From Loripinus fragilis (Eukaryota; Mollusca; Bivalvia; Lucinida; Lucinidae), in assembly GCA_964019695.1 (NCBI GenBank), contig OZ026528.1, positions 56,698,495 to 56,762,494 of the forward strand: 64,000 nucleotides of DNA. Reading direction: 5' to 3'. This document shows, in pieces, positions 38,900 through 52,000 of this stretch. Under the pieces are notes generated by a model. It was not told the origin of the DNA and did not search any database. It was given only the letters and a program-made list of their open reading frames with translations. The position numbers and the translations under genes are program-made. Each line of letters begins with the position of its first letter. The first letter of the stretch is position 1.

Positions 38900-40790
38900 T
38901 GACGGACAAAATGAAAAACCTGGTTATCCTCAATTGCGTACTTGCAAAAACAGTTGCGTATTTTCATATTGTTTTTACGCCATGTTTTTTTTCCTGTGAT
39001 TACACGTTTTCATATTGCATGGAGCCATCGGGAATGTGCTTGCATATTTATTCACTCCCATCGCCTGCCTTTCTAAATATCAAACCAGCAGGTTTTATTG
39101 TAACTGAAGCAAATCTCATCCCCTTGTTGACATTTGAGCGTGTAGACTTTACAAAGTTTCACTTTTGTCATAGTGTTTTTCTGCCAAATACTGGACTGGG
39201 CACTGATATTTTATTCACAAAAAAGAACTAAATTGCGCGCTCGCTAGTAAAAAAAAAAGATCAATATCCGACTGGCATTTGTTTATTACCCAAATGGAAA
39301 CGAAAAGGACCAAATGGTACGCAATGACATCGCATGTAATTGCATACCAATCGTTAGAATTGCTTTTCGGTACGCACACATTTCATTTTAATTGCTTTTT
39401 TGAGGATTTTAATTGAGTATTTACGCAAATACGCTGCTTATCTAGGGTGCTGGGGTATAATTAAAAATCGGACATTTTCAGCTAACCCCATTGTCATAAT
39501 GTAGCCTGAAGATTAGTCAACTTTCAAGTTTGGCACAAATTTTCTCCGTAATTTATGTGTGTACTCACTGCCAGGTAACCATGTAACAACTACCACAACA
39601 TGATCATAAGGGCATTCTCTTTTATGTAGGGCTTTCAAGCTTACACATGTGAACTGCAAAGTTTAGCCTTCATGCAATAAACGTTTACAAAAATGGCCTA
39701 CCATTTTTTATAAACGACTATAGCAAGTTAGTAGCTTCATGGTTTATTAATAATCATGTTAATAACATATTCTAATAAAAATAGAAGGATTTTTTCTAGA
39801 TTCAAATTAATTTGACAAAGTTTGAAACAAAAATTAATTATTGCAATTAGAATAACGGCAGATATGCTAAGCGGACACAGTGACCAATGTCTCGTTGCCC
39901 ATAAAAATGTCAAAAATTTTATCTCACTGTGCTCGATCAAGGGGCAATATTCATGCATTTTTTGCATTCTTGAAAGTCATCTACTTTAACCCTAAGAAAC
40001 ATCTTGTTCAAGAAAACTCACTTCCATCATTTGGTAAAGAACAGTTTTGACTTCAACTTTTCTCTAATATCCTCATCTTGTTCTCTATGTAATGTTTGGT
40101 GTGATTGCATTTGCTCTAGGCCAATCAGAATGTCGCACAGCGACCACATCTTTAATAACAGTTGAGTAATAGTCAAATTTGATGGTTCAACGTACAGATG
40201 TAGATGTAGACCGGACAATAGATAAATTTAAGAAGCATGTGGTCGATTAACACTAGATTTAAATTCTTCTTTCTGAGTGCGTGTATACACAAATCGAAGT
40301 CGCGAATTCGTAACTGTCTGTCTTAATCAAATCTTGAAAGGTTTCTTCCACTTTTGAACGCATGAAATGGCTTCCACAGAACAAAATCAAAAGTGATTCG
40401 TTGCATCGGTAAACCGAATATGATAACGTCCAATGAGGCAAAAGTTCCCAATGAGGCAAAAGTTCCGAATGAATACCTGTAGGATACCTATGAAGCGTCA
40501 TTAGCAAAAAATGAGCAGAGATGCCAACCCTAAATGTCGCCATTTACTTTTATTCTTGGAGCTTTAATAAGTTTGAAGCAAACCATAATGTGACCAAAAA
40601 AATCAGTGCAGCTACTGATCATGCCGGATTTACAACCCTGACGAATTTTGTGACATCCAGCAAAAAATACAAAAGAAAAACACTGGTTTTCAAATCTCTA
40701 GAAGTCTTATTTTTCTAAACCGAGATAAACACTTTGATTACAGAAAAACAATAGGGTTTCACATATAAAGGGCTAAAATAGGCTTAAATA
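38900..40790. other. No gene recognised between the 190-bp repeats and the PSMD14 promoter
   Basis: Only short ORFs of up to 106 codons are present and none shows a known domain. A segment around 39300-39460 (ending GCTTATCTAGGGTGCTGGGG) resembles the right end of the 32201-33283 element and may be a decayed relative. Confidence 0.4.
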
Positions 40791-40793
40791 TAC

Positions 40794-40870
40794 CTGAGAA
40801 ACAAGAAAAACAAGCACTGTGTGTGACTTTGCAAAATAACCGGAAATGGAGGCGTTTTCGGAATCCTTTG
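40794..40870 (-). other. PSMD14: Probable non-coding first exon of PSMD14
   Basis: The minus strand shows TTGTTTCTCAG|GTATAT, a reasonable donor at 40793-40792. Splicing to the acceptor at 36290-36291 would join a short 5' UTR exon to coding exon 1 across a 4.5-kb intron. Only the donor and promoter-like context support this; the upstream limit is a guess. Confidence 0.4.
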
Positions 40871-40912
40871 GTTGTCATCCGACGGTGTTAGTACACAATT
40901 ACAGTCTTCCGG
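40830..40912 (-). promoter_or_regulatory. Candidate PSMD14 promoter with ETS and YY1-like motifs
   Basis: ACCGGAAAT at 40839-40847 is an ETS-family core, overlapping a sequence that reads GCCTCCATTTCCGG on the minus strand and resembles a YY1 site. A second ETS core, CTTCCGG, lies at 40906-40912 inside the first unit of the tandem array. ETS/YY1 sites near the start are typical of TATA-less housekeeping promoters. The transcription start itself is not visible. Confidence 0.4.
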
Positions 40913-43039
40913 TTTGGTAGCCCACGAAAATAGTACCTTTAGAAATTTAGCACTTGCCGTTTCTGGGCACTTTATGGCGTGAATGGGTGCTTTATTCGAC
41001 TTTAAATGTACATGTGATTCAACATTGGTCTATGTTTGTCAAGCTGACGCAGAAAAATGCTTCTTTGTGTGGACTATTTTGTCACAGACTCCCCGGCGCA
41101 CTCCCCAGGTAACGTCTGATGCGGGTCGGATTTCAGCCCGGATTTTTTGACTGTTCCCCAAAGAACGGAGAATGCTGAGAAAACGAGATTATCAAGGTAG
41201 GTTGTCTTTTCACTTTTTTGATAGGTGAATGACAGATCTTGCCACTCACAGACAGAAAAAAGTCCAAGCAATGTCCTGGAAAAATTTGCAGATGCTCGAA
41301 TTCTGCCTTTTTACATGGAGTTGAATGGGACCGATTAATTGTGCACCGAACCCTATAAGAGAGAAGGTGAAAAAAACGAAAATCTATGTAAAACAGTCAT
41401 TTTTCAATGAATTCAGATGAAATTTCGCACACAGATCGGGAACCATAATTGAAATAATTTGAAATTATTTTTGGAAGAAATTTAAATTTAAATTTTAAAA
41501 TTTTATTGAATTTTAGTTTAAATTTTAAATTTTTCTTAAAATCATTTTTAAAGCCTGGTTCTCTCGAGGAAAGACTCAAATTGCATTATATACCAGAAAA
41601 TGCAATTAAATGGCCATACACAAACAGTTTTTACCAGGATTTGACTAATCAATCCGTGCAGGCTGACCGTGATACTCCGTTTTTGCAGACTGGCTAGCAC
41701 TGCTGTGCAAGTTGATTTCTGTGATTGTATTCCCTTTTCTACTGAAATGTGCTATGAGTGCTTACTCACTTAAACTGTACCAGTATGGTGACTTAGCATA
41801 TGGGTATTTATTAAAACACTCTTAGGATACTTACACTCATTAGAACCGCGTCATAGAGATGACACTTAAAGGCATAATGATGAGGATCCGCAGGGACTGG
41901 TTGGGACCATTCCCCCAAGCAGGTTCCCTGGCCTCATTGCTTAGACCAATAAAGTTCAATTTTATTTGGCTGTTCAACTCACCCGGTCGAGGCTGTACTA
42001 ATTTGAACACAAACTTAAAACTTTTTCAGCTGAACAAATCAACTGCAGCCCCCTCCCCCCAGCTTCACCCGAGATCAAATTTTGTTCTTATTTCGACCAC
42101 GCAAGCAGTAGTATTGTTTGGTACTCATAAGAGTCGCCTCACACTCAAAAATGTTTTTGAAGCTACTCATTAGAGCCGCCTCACATAGATAATGATATGA
42201 CATAGTTATTAAAGCTCATTTAGTTACCTAACCCCCAATGAAACACTTTCACACAGATACTCGTATTATGTGCTTAAGCGGGTTGTGATATTTCTCGTTC
42301 GACGAGGCCGTTCTAATGAGTAATCTTTACTTACAGTCTTTTCAGAAATTTCAAATTTGGGATATAGTTTTATCAAAAAAAGAGGATGAGCAATTTCCAT
42401 TATGATATGGGCATTAAATCTAGACCTAGGTCTCAAATCTTTCCCACTCTGGCCATTTTGGTAGCATGTAAATTACGGAATATTTCACATTCAGAACTAG
42501 CAGTGTAGATCATGATTAGAATGAAATGATGTGATTCGTCCAGCATCAGGCACTCATCAGTGAAGCTGCTCTACTTCAGACACAAAGTAAGTGGTATAAA
42601 TTGCTGTTTTCAGCATGCTTGGGTGCAACGTAGCTTTGTTTTGGGGGCAAATTTGAATGTGATTCAAAACTGTTCGCGATTTTGCTTAAAATCACTTTAA
42701 AATTTGATTTTTTAGCTTCAGTTTTTAAATTTTGTAACTAAAGTTTATGTGAGATTATCCTTTAATGACACTTACAGATGCCTAAACTTCCTTTTTTGCT
42801 TTTGGGTTATTGAGATTCATTGAAATAATTGAAACTATGAACTTTTTCATCAGACTAGTTTGAATAATTGAACTTTTGCTTGTGTCAGCTTGTGAGGGGG
42901 GGTCACATATGAAATCCTAGATTTGTATCGCTTTTTGGTGACTGAGTTAGTCTTTTTGGGCGATTATTTGCTTACCTATATGAGTTTGATATGTCACAGA
43001 GACAAAATTTAAAAATTCGAAAATTTGCAGATTCTTGAA
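40884..43039. repeat. First array unit, described in detail
   Basis: The unit starts GGTGTTAGTACACAATTACA and carries an ETS-type CTTCCGG at 40906. An A/T-only tract rich in AAATTT runs from about 41455 to 41550. A 19-bp motif related to ACTCATTAGAGCCGCCTCA occurs three times directly (41835, 42123, 42165) and once inverted (42304-42321). A run of seven G lies near 42896. Homology with the next unit begins at the boundary: the left flank reads GAC and the internal junction GAA before GGTGTTAG. Confidence 0.85.
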
Positions 43040-46000
43040 GGTGTTAGTACACAATTACAGTCTTCCGGTTTGGTAGCCCACGAAAATAGTACCTTTAGAA
43101 ATTTAGCACTTGCCGTTTCTGGGCACTTTATGGCGTGAATGGGTGCTTTATTCGACTTTAAATGTACATGTGATTCAACATTGGTCTATGTTTGTCAAGC
43201 TGATGCAGAAAAATGCTTCTTTGTGTGGACTATTTTGTCACAGACTCCCCGGCGCACTCCCCAGGTAACGTCTGATGCGGGTCGGATTTCAGCCCGGATT
43301 TTTTGACTGTTCCCCAAAGAACGGAGAATGCTGAGAAAACGAGATTATCAAGGTAGGTTGTCTTTTCACTTTTTTGATAGGTGAATGACAGATCTTGCCA
43401 CTCACAGACAGAAAAAAGTCCAAGCAATGTCCTGGAAAAATTTGCAGATGCTCGAATTCTGCCTTTTTACATGGAGTTGAATGGGACCGATTAATTGTGC
43501 ACCGAACCCTATAAGAGAGAAGGTGAAAAAAACGAAAATCTATGTAAAACAGTCATTTTTCAATGAATTCAGATGAAATTTCGCACACAGATCGGGAACC
43601 ATAATTGAAATAATTTGAAATTATTTTTGGAAGAAATTTAAATTTAAATTTTAAAATTTTATTGAATTTTAGTTTAAATTTTAAATTTTTCTTAAAATCA
43701 TTTTTAAAGCCTGGTTCTCTCGAGGAAAGACTCAAATTGCATTATATACCAGAAAATGCAATTAAATGGCCATACACAAACAGTTTTTACCAGGATTTGA
43801 CTAATCAATCCGTGCAGGCTGACCGTGATACTCCGTTTTTGCAGACTGGCTAGCACTGCTGTGCAAGTTGATTTCTGTGATTGTATTCCCTTTTCTACTG
43901 AAATGTGCTATGAGTGCTTACTCACTTAAACTGTACCAGTATGGTGACTTAGCATATGGGTATTTATTAAAACACTCTTAGGATACTTACACTCATTAGA
44001 ACCGCGTCATAGAGATGACACTTAAAGGCATAATGATGAGGATCCGCAGGGACTGGTTGGGACCATTCCCCCAAGCAGGTTCCCTGGCCTCATTGCTTAG
44101 ACCAATAAAGTTCAATTTTATTTGGCTGTTCAACTCACCCGGTCGAGGCTGTACTAATTTGAACACAAACTTAAAACTTTTTCAGCTGAACAAATCAACT
44201 GCAGCCCCCTCCCCCCAGCTTCACCCGAGATCAAATTTTGTTCTTATTTCGACCACGCAAGCAGTAGTATTGTTTGGTACTCATAAGAGTCGCCTCACAC
44301 TCAAAAATGTTTTTGAAGCTACTCATTAGAGCCGCCTCACATAGATAATGATATGACATAGTTATTAAAGCTCATTTAGTTACCTAACCCCCAATGAAAC
44401 ACTTTCACACAGATACTCGTATTATGTGCTTAAGCGGGTTGTGATATTTCTCGTTCGACGAGGCCGTTCTAATGAGTAATCTTTACTTACAGTCTTTTCA
44501 GAAATTTCAAATTTGGGATATAGTTTTATCAAAAAAAGAGGATGAGCAATTTCCATTATGATATGGGCATTAAATCTAGACCTAGGTCTCAAATCTTTCC
44601 CACTCTGGCCATTTTGGTAGCATGTAAATTACGGAATATTTCACATTCAGAACTAGCAGTGTAGATCATGATTAGAATGAAATGATGTGATTCGTCCAGC
44701 ATCAGGCACTCATCAGTGAAGCTGCTCTACTTCAGACACAAAGTAAGTGGTATAAATTGCTGTTTTCAGCATGCTTGGGTGCAACGTAGCTTTGTTTTGG
44801 GGGCAAATTTGAATGTGATTCAAAACTGTTCGCGATTTTGCTTAAAATCACTTTAAAATTTGATTTTTTAGCTTCAGTTTTTAAATTTTGTAACTAAAGT
44901 TTATGTGAGATTATCCTTTAATGACACTTACAGATGCCTAAACTTCCTTTTTTGCTTTTGGGTTATTGAGATTCATTGAAATAATTGAAACTATGAACTT
45001 TTTCATCAGACTAGTTTGAATAATTGAACTTTTGCTTGTGTCAGCTTGTGAGGGGGGGTCACATATGAAATCCTAGATTTGTATCGCTTTTTGGTGACTG
45101 AGTTAGTCTTTTTGGGCGATTATTTGCTTACCTATATGAGTTTGATATGTCACAGAGACAAAATTTAAAAATTCGAAAATTTGCAGATTCTTGAAGGTGT
45201 TAGTACACAATTACAGTCTTCCGGTTTGGTAGCCCACGAAAATAGTACCTTTAGAAATTTAGCACTTGCCGTTTCTGGGCACTTTATGGCGTGAATGGGT
45301 GCTTTATTCGACTTTAAATGTACATGTGATTCAACATTGGTCTATGTTTGTCAAGCTGATGCAGAAAAATGCTTCTTTGTGTGGACTATTTTGTCACAGA
45401 CTCCCCGGCGCACTCCCCAGGTAACGTCTGATGCGGGTCGGATTTCAGCCCGGATTTTTTGACTGTTCCCCAAAGAACGGAGAATGCTGAGAAAACGAGA
45501 TTATCAAGGTAGGTTGTCTTTTCACTTTTTTGATAGGTGAATGACAGATCTTGCCACTCACAGACAGAAAAAAGTCCAAGCAATGTCCTGGAAAAATTTG
45601 CAGATGCTCGAATTCTGCCTTTTTACATGGAGTTGAATGGGACCGATTAATTGTGCACCGAACCCTATAAGAGAGAAGGTGAAAAAAACGAAAATCTATG
45701 TAAAACAGTCATTTTTCAATGAATTCAGATGAAATTTCGCACACAGATCGGGAACCATAATTGAAATAATTTGAAATTATTTTTGGAAGAAATTTAAATT
45801 TAAATTTTAAAATTTTATTGAATTTTAGTTTAAATTTTAAATTTTTCTTAAAATCATTTTTAAAGCCTGGTTCTCTCGAGGAAAGACTCAAATTGCATTA
45901 TATACCAGAAAATGCAATTAAATGGCCATACACAAACAGTTTTTACCAGGATTTGACTAATCAATCCGTGCAGGCTGACCGTGATACTCCGTTTTTGCAG

Positions 46001-49000
46001 ACTGGCTAGCACTGCTGTGCAAGTTGATTTCTGTGATTGTATTCCCTTTTCTACTGAAATGTGCTATGAGTGCTTACTCACTTAAACTGTACCAGTATGG
46101 TGACTTAGCATATGGGTATTTATTAAAACACTCTTAGGATACTTACACTCATTAGAACCGCGTCATAGAGATGACACTTAAAGGCATAATGATGAGGATC
46201 CGCAGGGACTGGTTGGGACCATTCCCCCAAGCAGGTTCCCTGGCCTCATTGCTTAGACCAATAAAGTTCAATTTTATTTGGCTGTTCAACTCACCCGGTC
46301 GAGGCTGTACTAATTTGAACACAAACTTAAAACTTTTTCAGCTGAACAAATCAACTGCAGCCCCCTCCCCCCAGCTTCACCCGAGATCAAATTTTGTTCT
46401 TATTTCGACCACGCAAGCAGTAGTATTGTTTGGTACTCATAAGAGTCGCCTCACACTCAAAAATGTTTTTGAAGCTACTCATTAGAGCCGCCTCACATAG
46501 ATAATGATATGACATAGTTATTAAAGCTCATTTAGTTACCTAACCCCCAATGAAACACTTTCACACAGATACTCGTATTATGTGCTTAAGCGGGTTGTGA
46601 TATTTCTCGTTCGACGAGGCCGTTCTAATGAGTAATCTTTACTTACAGTCTTTTCAGAAATTTCAAATTTGGGATATAGTTTTATCAAAAAAAGAGGATG
46701 AGCAATTTCCATTATGATATGGGCATTAAATCTAGACCTAGGTCTCAAATCTTTCCCACTCTGGCCATTTTGGTAGCATGTAAATTACGGAATATTTCAC
46801 ATTCAGAACTAGCAGTGTAGATCATGATTAGAATGAAATGATGTGATTCGTCCAGCATCAGGCACTCATCAGTGAAGCTGCTCTACTTCAGACACAAAGT
46901 AAGTGGTATAAATTGCTGTTTTCAGCATGCTTGGGTGCAACGTAGCTTTGTTTTGGGGGCAAATTTGAATGTGATTCAAAACTGTTCGCGATTTTGCTTA
47001 AAATCACTTTAAAATTTGATTTTTTAGCTTCAGTTTTTAAATTTTGTAACTAAAGTTTATGTGAGATTATCCTTTAATGACACTTACAGATGCCTAAACT
47101 TCCTTTTTTGCTTTTGGGTTATTGAGATTCATTGAAATAATTGAAACTATGAACTTTTTCATCAGACTAGTTTGAATAATTGAACTTTTGCTTGTGTCAG
47201 CTTGTGAGGGGGGGTCACATATGAAATCCTAGATTTGTATCGCTTTTTGGTGACTGAGTTAGTCTTTTTGGGCGATTATTTGCTTACCTATATGAGTTTG
47301 ATATGTCACAGAGACAAAATTTAAAAATTCGAAAATTTGCAGATTCTTGAAGGTGTTAGTACACAATTACAGTCTTCCGGTTTGGTAGCCCACGAAAATA
47401 GTACCTTTAGAAATTTAGCACTTGCCGTTTCTGGGCACTTTATGGCGTGAATGGGTGCTTTATTCGACTTTAAATGTACATGTGATTCAACATTGGTCTA
47501 TGTTTGTCAAGCTGATGCAGAAAAATGCTTCTTTGTGTGGACTATTTTGTCACAGACTCCCCGGCGCACTCCCCAGGTAACGTCTGATGCGGGTCGGATT
47601 TCAGCCCGGATTTTTTGACTGTTCCCCAAAGAACGGAGAATGCTGAGAAAACGAGATTATCAAGGTAGGTTGTCTTTTCACTTTTTTGATAGGTGAATGA
47701 CAGATCTTGCCACTCACAGACAGAAAAAAGTCCAAGCAATGTCCTGGAAAAATTTGCAGATGCTCGAATTCTGCCTTTTTACATGGAGTTGAATGGGACC
47801 GATTAATTGTGCACCGAACCCTATAAGAGAGAAGGTGAAAAAAACGAAAATCTATGTAAAACAGTCATTTTTCAATGAATTCAGATGAAATTTCGCACAC
47901 AGATCGGGAACCATAATTGAAATAATTTGAAATTATTTTTGGAAGAAATTTAAATTTAAATTTTAAAATTTTATTGAATTTTAGTTTAAATTTTAAATTT
48001 TTCTTAAAATCATTTTTAAAGCCTGGTTCTCTCGAGGAAAGACTCAAATTGCATTATATACCAGAAAATGCAATTAAATGGCCATACACAAACAGTTTTT
48101 ACCAGGATTTGACTAATCAATCCGTGCAGGCTGACCGTGATACTCCGTTTTTGCAGACTGGCTAGCACTGCTGTGCAAGTTGATTTCTGTGATTGTATTC
48201 CCTTTTCTACTGAAATGTGCTATGAGTGCTTACTCACTTAAACTGTACCAGTATGGTGACTTAGCATATGGGTATTTATTAAAACACTCTTAGGATACTT
48301 ACACTCATTAGAACCGCGTCATAGAGATGACACTTAAAGGCATAATGATGAGGATCCGCAGGGACTGGTTGGGACCATTCCCCCAAGCAGGTTCCCTGGC
48401 CTCATTGCTTAGACCAATAAAGTTCAATTTTATTTGGCTGTTCAACTCACCCGGTCGAGGCTGTACTAATTTGAACACAAACTTAAAACTTTTTCAGCTG
48501 AACAAATCAACTGCAGCCCCCTCCCCCCAGCTTCACCCGAGATCAAATTTTGTTCTTATTTCGACCACGCAAGCAGTAGTATTGTTTGGTACTCATAAGA
48601 GTCGCCTCACACTCAAAAATGTTTTTGAAGCTACTCATTAGAGCCGCCTCACATAGATAATGATATGACATAGTTATTAAAGCTCATTTAGTTACCTAAC
48701 CCCCAATGAAACACTTTCACACAGATACTCGTATTATGTGCTTAAGCGGGTTGTGATATTTCTCGTTCGACGAGGCCGTTCTAATGAGTAATCTTTACTT
48801 ACAGTCTTTTCAGAAATTTCAAATTTGGGATATAGTTTTATCAAAAAAAGAGGATGAGCAATTTCCATTATGATATGGGCATTAAATCTAGACCTAGGTC
48901 TCAAATCTTTCCCACTCTGGCCATTTTGGTAGCATGTAAATTACGGAATATTTCACATTCAGAACTAGCAGTGTAGATCATGATTAGAATGAAATGATGT

Positions 49001-52000
49001 GATTCGTCCAGCATCAGGCACTCATCAGTGAAGCTGCTCTACTTCAGACACAAAGTAAGTGGTATAAATTGCTGTTTTCAGCATGCTTGGGTGCAACGTA
49101 GCTTTGTTTTGGGGGCAAATTTGAATGTGATTCAAAACTGTTCGCGATTTTGCTTAAAATCACTTTAAAATTTGATTTTTTAGCTTCAGTTTTTAAATTT
49201 TGTAACTAAAGTTTATGTGAGATTATCCTTTAATGACACTTACAGATGCCTAAACTTCCTTTTTTGCTTTTGGGTTATTGAGATTCATTGAAATAATTGA
49301 AACTATGAACTTTTTCATCAGACTAGTTTGAATAATTGAACTTTTGCTTGTGTCAGCTTGTGAGGGGGGGTCACATATGAAATCCTAGATTTGTATCGCT
49401 TTTTGGTGACTGAGTTAGTCTTTTTGGGCGATTATTTGCTTACCTATATGAGTTTGATATGTCACAGAGACAAAATTTAAAAATTCGAAAATTTGCAGAT
49501 TCTTGAAGGTGTTAGTACACAATTACAGTCTTCCGGTTTGGTAGCCCACGAAAATAGTACCTTTAGAAATTTAGCACTTGCCGTTTCTGGGCACTTTATG
49601 GCGTGAATGGGTGCTTTATTCGACTTTAAATGTACATGTGATTCAACATTGGTCTATGTTTGTCAAGCTGATGCAGAAAAATGCTTCTTTGTGTGGACTA
49701 TTTTGTCACAGACTCCCCGGCGCACTCCCCAGGTAACGTCTGATGCGGGTCGGATTTCAGCCCGGATTTTTTGACTGTTCCCCAAAGAACGGAGAATGCT
49801 GAGAAAACGAGATTATCAAGGTAGGTTGTCTTTTCACTTTTTTGATAGGTGAATGACAGATCTTGCCACTCACAGACAGAAAAAAGTCCAAGCAATGTCC
49901 TGGAAAAATTTGCAGATGCTCGAATTCTGCCTTTTTACATGGAGTTGAATGGGACCGATTAATTGTGCACCGAACCCTATAAGAGAGAAGGTGAAAAAAA
50001 CGAAAATCTATGTAAAACAGTCATTTTTCAATGAATTCAGATGAAATTTCGCACACAGATCGGGAACCATAATTGAAATAATTTGAAATTATTTTTGGAA
50101 GAAATTTAAATTTAAATTTTAAAATTTTATTGAATTTTAGTTTAAATTTTAAATTTTTCTTAAAATCATTTTTAAAGCCTGGTTCTCTCGAGGAAAGACT
50201 CAAATTGCATTATATACCAGAAAATGCAATTAAATGGCCATACACAAACAGTTTTTACCAGGATTTGACTAATCAATCCGTGCAGGCTGACCGTGATACT
50301 CCGTTTTTGCAGACTGGCTAGCACTGCTGTGCAAGTTGATTTCTGTGATTGTATTCCCTTTTCTACTGAAATGTGCTATGAGTGCTTACTCACTTAAACT
50401 GTACCAGTATGGTGACTTAGCATATGGGTATTTATTAAAACACTCTTAGGATACTTACACTCATTAGAACCGCGTCATAGAGATGACACTTAAAGGCATA
50501 ATGATGAGGATCCGCAGGGACTGGTTGGGACCATTCCCCCAAGCAGGTTCCCTGGCCTCATTGCTTAGACCAATAAAGTTCAATTTTATTTGGCTGTTCA
50601 ACTCACCCGGTCGAGGCTGTACTAATTTGAACACAAACTTAAAACTTTTTCAGCTGAACAAATCAACTGCAGCCCCCTCCCCCCAGCTTCACCCGAGATC
50701 AAATTTTGTTCTTATTTCGACCACGCAAGCAGTAGTATTGTTTGGTACTCATAAGAGTCGCCTCACACTCAAAAATGTTTTTGAAGCTACTCATTAGAGC
50801 CGCCTCACATAGATAATGATATGACATAGTTATTAAAGCTCATTTAGTTACCTAACCCCCAATGAAACACTTTCACACAGATACTCGTATTATGTGCTTA
50901 AGCGGGTTGTGATATTTCTCGTTCGACGAGGCCGTTCTAATGAGTAATCTTTACTTACAGTCTTTTCAGAAATTTCAAATTTGGGATATAGTTTTATCAA
51001 AAAAAGAGGATGAGCAATTTCCATTATGATATGGGCATTAAATCTAGACCTAGGTCTCAAATCTTTCCCACTCTGGCCATTTTGGTAGCATGTAAATTAC
51101 GGAATATTTCACATTCAGAACTAGCAGTGTAGATCATGATTAGAATGAAATGATGTGATTCGTCCAGCATCAGGCACTCATCAGTGAAGCTGCTCTACTT
51201 CAGACACAAAGTAAGTGGTATAAATTGCTGTTTTCAGCATGCTTGGGTGCAACGTAGCTTTGTTTTGGGGGCAAATTTGAATGTGATTCAAAACTGTTCG
51301 CGATTTTGCTTAAAATCACTTTAAAATTTGATTTTTTAGCTTCAGTTTTTAAATTTTGTAACTAAAGTTTATGTGAGATTATCCTTTAATGACACTTACA
51401 GATGCCTAAACTTCCTTTTTTGCTTTTGGGTTATTGAGATTCATTGAAATAATTGAAACTATGAACTTTTTCATCAGACTAGTTTGAATAATTGAACTTT
51501 TGCTTGTGTCAGCTTGTGAGGGGGGGTCACATATGAAATCCTAGATTTGTATCGCTTTTTGGTGACTGAGTTAGTCTTTTTGGGCGATTATTTGCTTACC
51601 TATATGAGTTTGATATGTCACAGAGACAAAATTTAAAAATTCGAAAATTTGCAGATTCTTGAAGGTGTTAGTACACAATTACAGTCTTCCGGTTTGGTAG
51701 CCCACGAAAATAGTACCTTTAGAAATTTAGCACTTGCCGTTTCTGGGCACTTTATGGCGTGAATGGGTGCTTTATTCGACTTTAAATGTACATGTGATTC
51801 AACATTGGTCTATGTTTGTCAAGCTGATGCAGAAAAATGCTTCTTTGTGTGGACTATTTTGTCACAGACTCCCCGGCGCACTCCCCAGGTAACGTCTGAT
51901 GCGGGTCGGATTTCAGCCCGGATTTTTTGACTGTTCCCCAAAGAACGGAGAATGCTGAGAAAACGAGATTATCAAGGTAGGTTGTCTTTTCACTTTTTTG

